A stretch of DNA of 50,166 nucleotides from UBA1189 sp045594245. GTDB taxonomy: Bacteria; Bacteroidota; Bacteroidia; Bacteroidales; Bacteroidaceae. The notes beneath the pieces were generated by a model that worked only from the letters and a program-made list of their open reading frames with translations, did not search any database and had not been told where the DNA came from. Shown one piece after another: positions 24,940 through 32,059 of the stretch (position 1 is the stretch's first letter; each line of letters starts with the position of its first letter). The DNA lies in the NCBI GenBank assembly GCA_045594245.1, contig JAZNYG010000001.1, forward strand, positions 1 to 50,166, read 5' to 3'. The position numbers and the translations under genes are program-made.

Positions 24940-24972
24940 CTTGCTTTTTTGCTTGGCTTGTGCTAATTTTGC
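24940..24972 (+). promoter_or_regulatory. promoter of tsaB (second copy of the dispersed motif)
   Basis: CTTG (24940-24943), 20 bases, then TAATTTTG (24964-24971), 25 bases before the ATG at 24997. The stretch 24946-24972 repeats 18621-18648. Confidence 0.6.
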
Positions 24973-24996
24973 AAAATATTTTCATTAGTAATAAGC

Positions 24997-25689
24997 ATGG
25001 CTTGTATTTTACATATAGAAACCTCTACGGATGTTTGCTCGGTAGCTCTGAGTGAAGATGGGGCGGTGCTGTTTTCGAAGGAGGACTTTGAAGGCCCTCA
25101 GCACGCAGTCACGTTGGGGGTATTCATTGATGAGGTGCTTTCCATGGCCGACAGCCACGCCAAGCCCATTGATGCCGTCGCCCTTAGCTGTGGACCTGGT
25201 TCGTATACGGGTTTGCGCATAGGTGCCTCCATGGCCAAAGGCATCTGCTATGGGCGAGACCTGCCGCTGATAGCCTTGCCCACACTGAAGGTGATGAGCG
25301 TACCCGTATTGTTGATGGATGAGCTGCCCGAGGATGCACTGCTGTGTCCCATGATAGACGCCCGCCGCATGGAGGTGTATGCCGCCATCTACGACCGTGC
25401 CCTGAACCCCGTAAAAGAGGTGAGCGCCGATATCGTCACTGCCGACAGCTATGCCGAGTATCTGGAACAACATCCGGTCTACTTCTTCGGCAACGGAGCG
25501 GCCAAGTGCAAGGAGGTCATCACACACCCAAACGCACGATTCATCGACGGCATACAGCCACTGGCCCGCTGGATGTTCCCGCTGGCCGACAGACAGTTCC
25601 TTGACGGGACATTCCAGGATGTTGCCTACTTTGAACCCTTCTATTTGAAAGAGTTCGTAGCTACGGTGGCAAAGAACAAAGTGTTTTAG
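24997..25689 (+). CDS. tsaB: tRNA threonylcarbamoyladenosine biosynthesis protein TsaB
   Basis: 230 residues of the ASKHA fold. TsaB pairs with TsaD and TsaE to make the t6A base at position 37 of ANN-decoding tRNAs. Diagnostic motifs are ILHIETSTDVCSVALSEDGA at the start, GPQHA, AVALSCGPGSYTGLRIGASM (residues about 62-81) with AKGICYG, and PMIDARRMEVYAAIYD. The length and order are normal. The next gene (DUF4290) starts 19 bases after its stop, and a TTG start there (25703) is less likely than ATG 25709. Confidence 0.93.
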   Translation: MACILHIETSTDVCSVALSEDGAVLFSKEDFEGPQHAVTLGVFIDEVLSMADSHAKPIDAVALSCGPGSYTGLRIGASMAKGICYGRDLPLIALPTLKVMSVPVLLMDELPEDALLCPMIDARRMEVYAAIYDRALNPVKEVSADIVTADSYAEYLEQHPVYFFGNGAAKCKEVITHPNARFIDGIQPLARWMFPLADRQFLDGTFQDVAYFEPFYLKEFVATVAKNKVF

Positions 25690-25708
25690 AAAATCATTAT
25701 TATTGTCA

Positions 25709-26320
25709 ATGAAATACAATACGCAAGAGAAGAGACTGCCGATGCCCGAGTATGGACGTGCAGTACAGAAGATGGTAGACCATGCTGTAACTATTGAGGA
25801 CCGTGCCGAGCGCCAGCGTTGCGCCAACACGATCGTTGCCGTAATGGGGAATATGTATCCCCAGTTGCGGGATATGCCCGACTTCAAGCATAAGCTATGG
25901 GACCATCTGGCTGTGATGGCCGACTTCAAGCTCGATATCGACTACCCTTACGAGGTAGCTGGTCCCGAGGCACTGCATACTGCACCGCAGCGCATCGAAT
26001 ATCCCAAGGGGAGCATACGCTACCGCCACTATGGACGTTGCGTGGAGGAGATGATGAAGAAGGCCTGCGACATGCCCGATGGCGAAGAGCGCGACCAACT
26101 GCTACGCCTCATTGCAGCCCAGATGAAGAAAGAGTACATCTTATGGAACAAGGAGAGCGTCGAGGACGAGAAAATCATTGAAGACATCAAGGAGTACTCC
26201 GACGGAGCCATCTGCCTCAATGCCGAGAAGCTGAAACTGGGAGTGTACCGCGCACCCGCACCGCAGCAAAACAAGAATCAGAAGGGCAAGAACAACCGCA
26301 AGAACAAGAAAAAACACTAA
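25709..26320 (+). CDS. DUF4290 protein
   Basis: 203 residues from ATG 25709, beginning MKYNTQEKRLPMPEYGRAVQ, the standard DUF4290 opening. The body is helical, with the conserved block IVAVMGNMYPQLRDMPDFKH and KLWDHLAVMADFKLDIDYPY. The last 25 residues are strongly basic and low in complexity (QNKNQKGKNNRKNKKKH), which suggests nucleic-acid or ribosome contact. It is probably co-transcribed with tsaB and murA. The family is restricted to Bacteroidota and has no known function. Confidence 0.85.
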   Translation: MKYNTQEKRLPMPEYGRAVQKMVDHAVTIEDRAERQRCANTIVAVMGNMYPQLRDMPDFKHKLWDHLAVMADFKLDIDYPYEVAGPEALHTAPQRIEYPKGSIRYRHYGRCVEEMMKKACDMPDGEERDQLLRLIAAQMKKEYILWNKESVEDEKIIEDIKEYSDGAICLNAEKLKLGVYRAPAPQQNKNQKGKNNRKNKKKH

Positions 26321-26330
26321 TAAGATACGG

Positions 26331-26358
26331 TTTAGAGTTTAGTGTTTAGAGTTTAGTG
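26331..26358. repeat. 7-nt tandem array (TTTAGAG/TTTAGTG) after the DUF4290 gene
   Basis: TTTAGAG, TTTAGTG, TTTAGAG, TTTAGTG in exact 7-base register, starting 11 bases after the stop. It is followed by a G6 run (26365-26370) and a C9 run (26403-26411), flanked so that GGGGGGTAA faces TTACCCCCC as an inverted repeat. No TAnnTTTG lies between here and murA at 26455. Confidence 0.8.
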
Positions 26359-26454
26359 CTGATTAGGGGGGTAAGTCATTAAAGTCAATCCCATAACCTT
26401 TACCCCCCCCCAACCATCAATCTTTAACCCATCACCCCATAATTTCGAATTACT

Positions 26455-27765
26455 ATGGCATCATTCATCATCGAAGGCGGACATCGTTTACAGGGAGAAA
26501 TAACTCCACAGGGTGCGAAGAACGAAGTGCTTCAGATACTGTGCGCTACGCTGCTTACACAAGAAACCGTGACAGTCAACAACGTGCCCGATATTTTGGA
26601 TGTGAACAATCTGATCACCATGATGCAGTCGATGGGTGTGACTGTTGACCGTCTCGGAGAGGGACGTTTCAGTTTTACAGCCAAAGACATCAATGAAACT
26701 TACCTACAAAGCGATGAGTTCCTGAAGCTCTGCTCCAGTCTGCGTGGTTCGGTGATGCTGATGGGGCCGCTGCTCGCCCGCTTTGGACGGGTGCTCATCA
26801 GCAAGCCCGGTGGTGACAAGATTGGGCGTCGCAGGCTCGACACGCACTTCCTGGGACTGATCAAGCTGGGTGCCTCCTTCTTATATAATGAAGATCGTGG
26901 CATCTACGAGTTGGCTGCTGAGCACCTCAAAGGTACCTATATGCTGCTCGATGAGGCTTCGGTGACGGGTACGGCCAATATCATCATGGCTGCCGTGCTG
27001 GCCGAGGGTACGACCACCATATACAATGCTGCTTGCGAACCCTACATACAACAACTCTGCCGCATGCTCTGCCGTATGGGAGCGAAGATTGAAGGTATAG
27101 CCAGCAACCGCCTTGTCATCCATGGCGTTGAGGTGTTGGGCGGATGCGAGCATACGGTGCTGCCCGACATGATTGAAGTGGGCAGTTTCATCGGTATGGC
27201 TGCGATGACACGCAGCGAGCTCACCATCCGTAACGTGTCGCTGGAGAACCTCGGTATCATACCCGACAGCTTCCGCCGCCTCGGCATTATCGTGGAGGAG
27301 CGTGGCGACGACCTCTACATTCCTCGTCAGGAGCACTACCAGATAGAGTCGTTCATCGACGGCTCCATCATGACCATTGCCGATGCTCCGTGGCCAGGAC
27401 TCACACCTGACCTGCTGAGTGTACTGCTCGTTACAGCCATTCAGGCCAAGGGTAGCGTGCTCATCCATCAGAAGATGTTTGAGAGTCGCCTGTTCTTTGT
27501 GGACAAGCTCATCGAGATGGGAGCACAGATTATCCTCTGCGATCCTCACCGTGCCGTAGTCAATGGGCACGGCCATGCCATCAGCCTGCGTGGCCGCACC
27601 ATGACGTCGCCCGACATCCGTGCCGGTATTGCCCTGCTCATCGCTGCCATGAGTGCCGAAGGCACCAGCCGCATCGACCGCATTGACCAGATTGACCGCG
27701 GATACCAGAATATTGACGAGCGCCTCAATCGTCTCGGGGCACGCATAACCCGTGTAGAGTTATGA
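26455..27765 (+). CDS. murA: UDP-N-acetylglucosamine 1-carboxyvinyltransferase with Asp at the fosfomycin-target position
   Basis: 436 residues. MurA moves enolpyruvate from PEP to UDP-GlcNAc, the first committed step of peptidoglycan synthesis. Family motifs are GAKNEVLQ (residues 20-27), SLRGSVMLMGPLLARFG, PDMIEVGSFIGMAAM and PWPGLTPDLLSVLLVTAIQA. The active-site loop reads KPGGDKIGRRRLDTH: Asp121 stands where E. coli has Cys115. Organisms with this Asp keep activity but are not alkylated by fosfomycin. The TGA overlaps the rimM ATG by 4 bases, so the two are coupled. Confidence 0.95.
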   Translation: MASFIIEGGHRLQGEITPQGAKNEVLQILCATLLTQETVTVNNVPDILDVNNLITMMQSMGVTVDRLGEGRFSFTAKDINETYLQSDEFLKLCSSLRGSVMLMGPLLARFGRVLISKPGGDKIGRRRLDTHFLGLIKLGASFLYNEDRGIYELAAEHLKGTYMLLDEASVTGTANIIMAAVLAEGTTTIYNAACEPYIQQLCRMLCRMGAKIEGIASNRLVIHGVEVLGGCEHTVLPDMIEVGSFIGMAAMTRSELTIRNVSLENLGIIPDSFRRLGIIVEERGDDLYIPRQEHYQIESFIDGSIMTIADAPWPGLTPDLLSVLLVTAIQAKGSVLIHQKMFESRLFFVDKLIEMGAQIILCDPHRAVVNGHGHAISLRGRTMTSPDIRAGIALLIAAMSAEGTSRIDRIDQIDRGYQNIDERLNRLGARITRVEL

Positions 27766-28280
27766 TACGTCCTGAAGAGGTATATTGCATAGGTAAGTTT
27801 ACCCGAACTCACGGTGTGCAGGGCGAGATGTCATTGTCGTTTACGGATGATGTGTTCGACCGCGTCGCCTGTCCCTACCTCGTGTGCGATATGGACGGAA
27901 TCCTCGTACCTTTCTTCATTGAAGAGTGCCGCTTCAAGAGCAACAGCGTGGCACTCATCAAGTTCGAGCGCATCGACACCTCCGAAGAGGCATCCATCTT
28001 CACCAACAAGGAGGTGTATTTCCCCAAGTCCTATGCCGAGCAGGCCGAAGATGGCGAGTACAGCTGGCAATACTTCATCGACTTCACAGCCGAAGATATC
28101 AACCACGGGCACTTGGGCACCTTGGTGGCTGTTGACGAGAGCACCATCAACACGCTCTTCGTCGTTGAACGCCCTGATGGGGAAGAACTGCTCATCCCCG
28201 CTCAAGAGGATTTTATCGAGGAACTTAATCACGATAAACGTATAATAAAGTTTAATTTACCTGACGGTTTGTTAGAATAA
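27762..28280 (+). CDS. rimM: ribosome maturation factor RimM
   Basis: 172 residues. RimM binds S19 and helps mature the head of the 30S subunit. The N-terminal RimM domain opens VYCIGKFTRTHGVQGEMSLS. The C-terminal PRC-barrel part contains GHLGTLVAVDESTINTLFVV, ELLIPAQEDFIEELN and ends with FNLPDGLLE, all typical. The gene overlaps murA by ATGA. In many bacteria rimM sits with rpsP and trmD; here it follows murA, the arrangement usual in Bacteroidales. Confidence 0.93.
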   Translation: MIRPEEVYCIGKFTRTHGVQGEMSLSFTDDVFDRVACPYLVCDMDGILVPFFIEECRFKSNSVALIKFERIDTSEEASIFTNKEVYFPKSYAEQAEDGEYSWQYFIDFTAEDINHGHLGTLVAVDESTINTLFVVERPDGEELLIPAQEDFIEELNHDKRIIKFNLPDGLLE

Positions 28281-28314
28281 TCCAACAAAAAAGGCTCCAC
28301 AGCGCTTTTTTTCG

Positions 28315-28322
28315 TAATTTTG
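28315..28322 (+). promoter_or_regulatory. -7 element of the LytM-like gene
   Basis: TAATTTTG, 17 bases before the ATG at 28340. No TTTG is correctly spaced upstream, so readthrough from murA-rimM may also contribute. Confidence 0.5.
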
Positions 28323-28339
28323 CCATCAATGCATAGAGT

Positions 28340-29209
28340 ATGAGTAGGAAGAAAAAAGATACAGAGGGTTTCTGGGGACAGTATTTCCGCCGTTTCGATA
28401 TAGTGATTACCCAGCGTGGCGGCCGCGATGTAGAGCATCGTATATCTACCTCTCGCTTCATCGTGTCGCTCTACGTGTTGGCGCTGGCCATTGTCGTAGC
28501 AGCCATCACTGTGGTGCTACTCTTCTATTCTCCACTTAAGGCCCTTATGCCTGGCTACGTAAACCCTCAAGTGCGCAGGCAGATTATCGAGTCATCTTTC
28601 CGCATCGACTCGCTTTATGATGTTGTGATGCGCCAAAACTCCTATGTCACCAACCTGCAAGACATCCTGCGAGGCGACATCAAGATTGACTCCATCAACA
28701 CCATCGACTCACTCACGGTACTGCGCAGTGCCGACCTTATGGAACGCACAGAACGAGAAACCAACTTCATGCAGCAGTATGAGAAGGACGAGAAGTACAA
28801 TCTGACCTCACAATCCATACACAAGAGCGAAATGGGACATCTCCACTTCACCCCTCCCCTACGCGGAGTTATAGTTACCTCATTTGCTCCCAGCGAACTT
28901 AATTACGGTATTGACATCACCAGTACAAGCGGAACAAACGTAAACGCAATCTTAGATGGTACGGTATTGATGAGTAAGTACACGGCTGGTGATGGATATG
29001 TGGTCATCATACAGCATCTAAATAACCTGACCTCCATTTACAAGCATCTGACCTCCGCCCTCCAGCATGAGGGAGAAACAGTCAAGGCCGGAGAGCCCAT
29101 CGGTATTATTGAGCAGCCGAAACAGCAGGGACAGCAGTATCTCCCACTCCACTTCGAGCTATGGCATAAAGGTACTGCTCTCAACCCCGAACAATATATA
29201 TCTTTCTGA
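28340..29209 (+). CDS. membrane-anchored LytM (M23-type) protein with a degenerate metal site
   Basis: 289 residues. A short cytoplasmic N-terminus is followed by one membrane span (about 40-63), a helical coiled segment (70-170) and a C-terminal LytM domain from PPLRGVIVTSFAP. In active M23 endopeptidases zinc is held by HxxxD and HxH. Here the first reads NYGID (Asn188, Asp192) and the second LPLHFELW (Pro269, His271), while YKH (His236) is kept. Two of the key His are therefore missing, as in EnvC/NlpD-type proteins that activate amidases and do not cut peptidoglycan. Its close Bacteroidota relatives usually retain both motifs. It lies between rimM and dxr, 9 bases before dxr. Confidence 0.82.
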   Translation: MSRKKKDTEGFWGQYFRRFDIVITQRGGRDVEHRISTSRFIVSLYVLALAIVVAAITVVLLFYSPLKALMPGYVNPQVRRQIIESSFRIDSLYDVVMRQNSYVTNLQDILRGDIKIDSINTIDSLTVLRSADLMERTERETNFMQQYEKDEKYNLTSQSIHKSEMGHLHFTPPLRGVIVTSFAPSELNYGIDITSTSGTNVNAILDGTVLMSKYTAGDGYVVIIQHLNNLTSIYKHLTSALQHEGETVKAGEPIGIIEQPKQQGQQYLPLHFELWHKGTALNPEQYISF

Positions 29210-29218
29210 TATCCAATT

Positions 29219-30406
29219 ATGAGCACACAAACCAACCATAACAATCCCAAACGACAGATTGCCATCCTCGGCTCTACTGGCTCCATAGGCACACAGGCCC
29301 TTCAGGTGATAGAGGAGCATAGCGACCTTTATGAGGTGTATGCCCTCACCGCCCATAACAATGTAGGCTTGCTCATCGAGCAGGCACGCCGCTTCCAGCC
29401 CGATGTGGTGGTCATTGCCAATGAGGCTCACTACACCACGCTGTGCGATGCGCTTGCCGACCTTCCTATCAAGGTATATGCTGGTGCCGATGCACTGAAC
29501 GAGGTTGTCGAGGCCGAGCCCATCGATATGGTGCTGGCTTCGATGGTGGGATATGCAGGACTACGCCCCACGATGAATGCCATCCGTGCAGGAAAAGCCA
29601 TTGCCCTTGCCAATAAGGAAACGCTCGTGGTAGCCGGTGAACTGGTCACCCAGCTGGCCATTGAGCACCGCGTGCCCATCCTGCCTGTCGATTCTGAGCA
29701 CTCGGCTATCTTCCAATGCCTGGCAGGCGAGGGCCACAATCCGATAGAGAAGATATTGCTCACAGCATCGGGCGGTCCGTTCCGCACCTGGAGCATGGAG
29801 CAGCTGCAACATGCCACCCGCGAACAGGCACTGAAGCATCCCAACTGGGACATGGGCGCCAAGATTACCATCGACTCCGCTTCCATGATGAACAAGGGGT
29901 TCGAGGTTATCGAGGCCAAGTGGCTCTTCGATGTCACCCCGGAGCAGATTGAAGTGGTGGTACATCCACAGTCGGTGATACACTCCATGGTGCAGTTTGC
30001 CGACGGCTCGGTGAAGGCACAGCTCGGCACACCCGACATGCGCCTCCCCATCCAGTACGCATTCAGCTATCCGCAGCGCCTGTCGCTCAGCAGCCAGCGT
30101 CTCGACTTCTCCACCCTCTCATCGCTCACCTTCGAGCAGCCCGACCCCGTGCGTTTCCGCAACCTCGCCCTCTCGTTCGAGGCCTTGAAACGTGGTGGCA
30201 ATATGCCCTGCATCCTCAATGCAGCCAACGAGGTGTGCGTAGCCGCCTTCCTCAAGGAACGCATCGGATTCCTGCAGATGAGCGATGTGATAGAGCAGAC
30301 GATGCAGCGCACCAGCTTCTTCAAGTCACCCACCTACGACGACTACGTGGCTACCGATGCCGCAGCACGTCGCATAGCAGAAGAACTCATAACTCATAAC
30401 TCATAA
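29219..30406 (+). CDS. dxr: 1-deoxy-D-xylulose 5-phosphate reductoisomerase
   Basis: 395 residues. Dxr makes MEP with NADPH, the committed step of the non-mevalonate isoprenoid pathway. The NADPH loop is LGSTGSIGTQALQVI (residues 19-33). Catalytic and metal-binding stretches are MVGYAGLRPT, ANKETLVVAGELV, PVDSEHSAIFQCL and ITIDSASMMNKGFEVIEA. The end, EELITHNS, lies in a tandem 7-base array that also provides the TAA stop, so the last few residues may not be ancestral. Followed 23 bases later by rseP, probably one transcript. Confidence 0.96.
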   Translation: MSTQTNHNNPKRQIAILGSTGSIGTQALQVIEEHSDLYEVYALTAHNNVGLLIEQARRFQPDVVVIANEAHYTTLCDALADLPIKVYAGADALNEVVEAEPIDMVLASMVGYAGLRPTMNAIRAGKAIALANKETLVVAGELVTQLAIEHRVPILPVDSEHSAIFQCLAGEGHNPIEKILLTASGGPFRTWSMEQLQHATREQALKHPNWDMGAKITIDSASMMNKGFEVIEAKWLFDVTPEQIEVVVHPQSVIHSMVQFADGSVKAQLGTPDMRLPIQYAFSYPQRLSLSSQRLDFSTLSSLTFEQPDPVRFRNLALSFEALKRGGNMPCILNAANEVCVAAFLKERIGFLQMSDVIEQTMQRTSFFKSPTYDDYVATDAAARRIAEELITHNS

Positions 30407-30425
30407 CTCATAACCCAAAATTCAA
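30384..30425. repeat. 7-nt tandem array (AACTCAT) across the dxr stop codon
   Basis: AACTCAT four times, then AACCCAA and AATTCAA, in exact 7-base register. It encodes the end of Dxr, contains its stop (30404-30406) and runs to within 4 bases of the rseP ATG. Confidence 0.9.
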
Positions 30426-30429
30426 AACA

Positions 30430-31764
30430 ATGTCTGTATTTCTGATAAAACTCATTCAAGTTATCCTCTCACTGACCATCCTTGTAGTCATCCATGAGAT
30501 GGGACACTTCATCTTCGCACGCCTCTTCGGTGTGCGTGTCGAGCGCTTCTCGCTCTTTTTCGGTAAACCCCTCCTGCGCTACAAGCCCAAGCGCAGCGAG
30601 ACGGAATATGTAGTAGGCTGGCTCCCCTTCGGCGGCTATGTAGAGCTGTCGGGCATGATTGACGAGAGCCTCAACCTGGAGCAAATGAAGCAACCCGAAC
30701 AGCCTTGGGAGTTCCGTACCAAGCCCGCTTGGCAGCGCCTCCTCATCATGGTGGGCGGCGTGTGCTTCAACCTCATCCTTGCCTGCTTCATCTACGCTAT
30801 GGTACTCTTCACCTGGGGCGATGCCTACACACCGCTCAACAACAGCAAGTACGGCATGGAGTTCAACGAGCGTGCCGAAGCCATCGGTTTCCGCGACGGT
30901 GACGTACTCGTGAGCGCCGACGGCAAGGCCTTCGACCGCTATGGAGGCGACATGCTGCGTGCCATCGTAGCCGCCGATGAGGTCACCGTGCTTCGCGACG
31001 GCAGCGAAACCGTCATCGCCATGCCCGAAGACATGAACCTGCTCGATTTCAACAAAGACGTACAGCCCTTCGTAGCTTTCTATATGCCCATGACCATCGA
31101 CAGCGTGGTACCTCAGAGCGGCGCAGCCCGCGCAGGGCTCGCGTCGGGCGACCATATCATCAGTGTCAATGGCACCCCCACCAGTACTTGGACAACCTTC
31201 ACCACTGCTCTCAGCCAGTTGCAGTTGCGAGAGAAGGAGGGCGATATTGTCAACCACGACATCAGCATCGTGTATGACCGTGCCGGTGTGCTCGACACTA
31301 TCACTGTAGCCACCGATGCCAACTTCAAGATGGGCGTCACCGTAGCCCTCCCCTATGAGCCTGCCGTCAAGGAGTATGGCTTCTTTGCCTCCATTCCCGC
31401 CGGCATCGCCTACGGATGGAACACCCTGAAGGGTTATGTCAGCGACTTCAAATACATCTTCACCAAGGAGGGAGCCACCTCGGTTGGTAGCTTCATTACC
31501 ATCGGTAGTCTCTTTCCTGCGCAGTGGGACTGGTATAGCTTCTGGATGATGACAGCCTTCATCTCCATCATACTTGCCTTCATGAACATTCTGCCCATAC
31601 CGGCTCTCGATGGCGGACACCTGATGTTCCTGTTGTATGAGATGATTACCGGTCGCAAGCCCAGCGACAAGTTCATGGAGTATGCACAGTATACCGGCTT
31701 AATCATCCTTTTCGGGCTGATGATTTATGCCACCTTCAACGACATCATCCGTTTCTTCTTTTAA
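30430..31764 (+). CDS. rseP: RseP-type site-2 intramembrane metalloprotease
   Basis: 444 residues. Site-2 proteases cut membrane-spanning anti-sigma factors or signal-peptide remnants inside the inner membrane. The zinc site is HEMGH (His22, Glu23, His26) in the first span, completed by LPIPALDGGH (Asp394) in a later span. Two PDZ-like domains occupy about 130-215 and 215-310 (SVVPQSGAARAGLASGDHII). Four membrane spans are visible. An anti-sigma factor is encoded in this window (14399-14917) and could be a substrate, but nothing links the two directly. Standard dxr-rseP order. Confidence 0.94.
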   Translation: MSVFLIKLIQVILSLTILVVIHEMGHFIFARLFGVRVERFSLFFGKPLLRYKPKRSETEYVVGWLPFGGYVELSGMIDESLNLEQMKQPEQPWEFRTKPAWQRLLIMVGGVCFNLILACFIYAMVLFTWGDAYTPLNNSKYGMEFNERAEAIGFRDGDVLVSADGKAFDRYGGDMLRAIVAADEVTVLRDGSETVIAMPEDMNLLDFNKDVQPFVAFYMPMTIDSVVPQSGAARAGLASGDHIISVNGTPTSTWTTFTTALSQLQLREKEGDIVNHDISIVYDRAGVLDTITVATDANFKMGVTVALPYEPAVKEYGFFASIPAGIAYGWNTLKGYVSDFKYIFTKEGATSVGSFITIGSLFPAQWDWYSFWMMTAFISIILAFMNILPIPALDGGHLMFLLYEMITGRKPSDKFMEYAQYTGLIILFGLMIYATFNDIIRFFF

Positions 31765-31938
31765 CGTGTGGAAAAGCGATACAAGAAAAGCAGCGATGCA
31801 GAGAATGGAAAGGTTGGGCAATTCTGATTGCTGAAGTTAAATTAAGAGTAGAACTCACTCAAAGCCTTTATGCCGTGTTTTTTTGTAATTCGCCTTTATG
31901 AGCTATTGTTATTTATAGGTAAATCTTTTGTTAAATAG

Positions 31939-31970
31939 TTTGGCGGATAGTGAAAAATGCCGTAATTTTG
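31939..31970 (+). promoter_or_regulatory. promoter of the 32060-45166 envelope operon
   Basis: TTTG (31939-31942), 20 bases, then TAATTTTG (31963-31970): an exact -33/-7 pair, the only one I find before the five-gene operon. The leader to ATG 32060 is about 80 bases. The rest of the 295-base gap after rseP is non-coding and turns AT-rich from about 31840. Confidence 0.8.
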
Positions 31971-32059
31971 CATCGTTTTTCTATGATGTCGTATTTGATG
32001 ACCATAATATTTATAAACTAGTAAAAGGATAAAAGACTTAAAGAGAATCATTTAACCCA

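Noticed and set aside
24753..24996. Gene or RNA between the LytTR gene and tsaB
   Set aside because: Only a T10 run and the tsaB promoter are visible; no conserved frame or stable hairpin.
30384..30425. Tandem repeats as a CRISPR array
   Set aside because: Units are 7 bases with no spacers; no cas genes are present.
30469..31620. A 383-codon open frame antisense to rseP
   Set aside because: Shadow of a GC-rich gene; rseP carries all zinc-site motifs.
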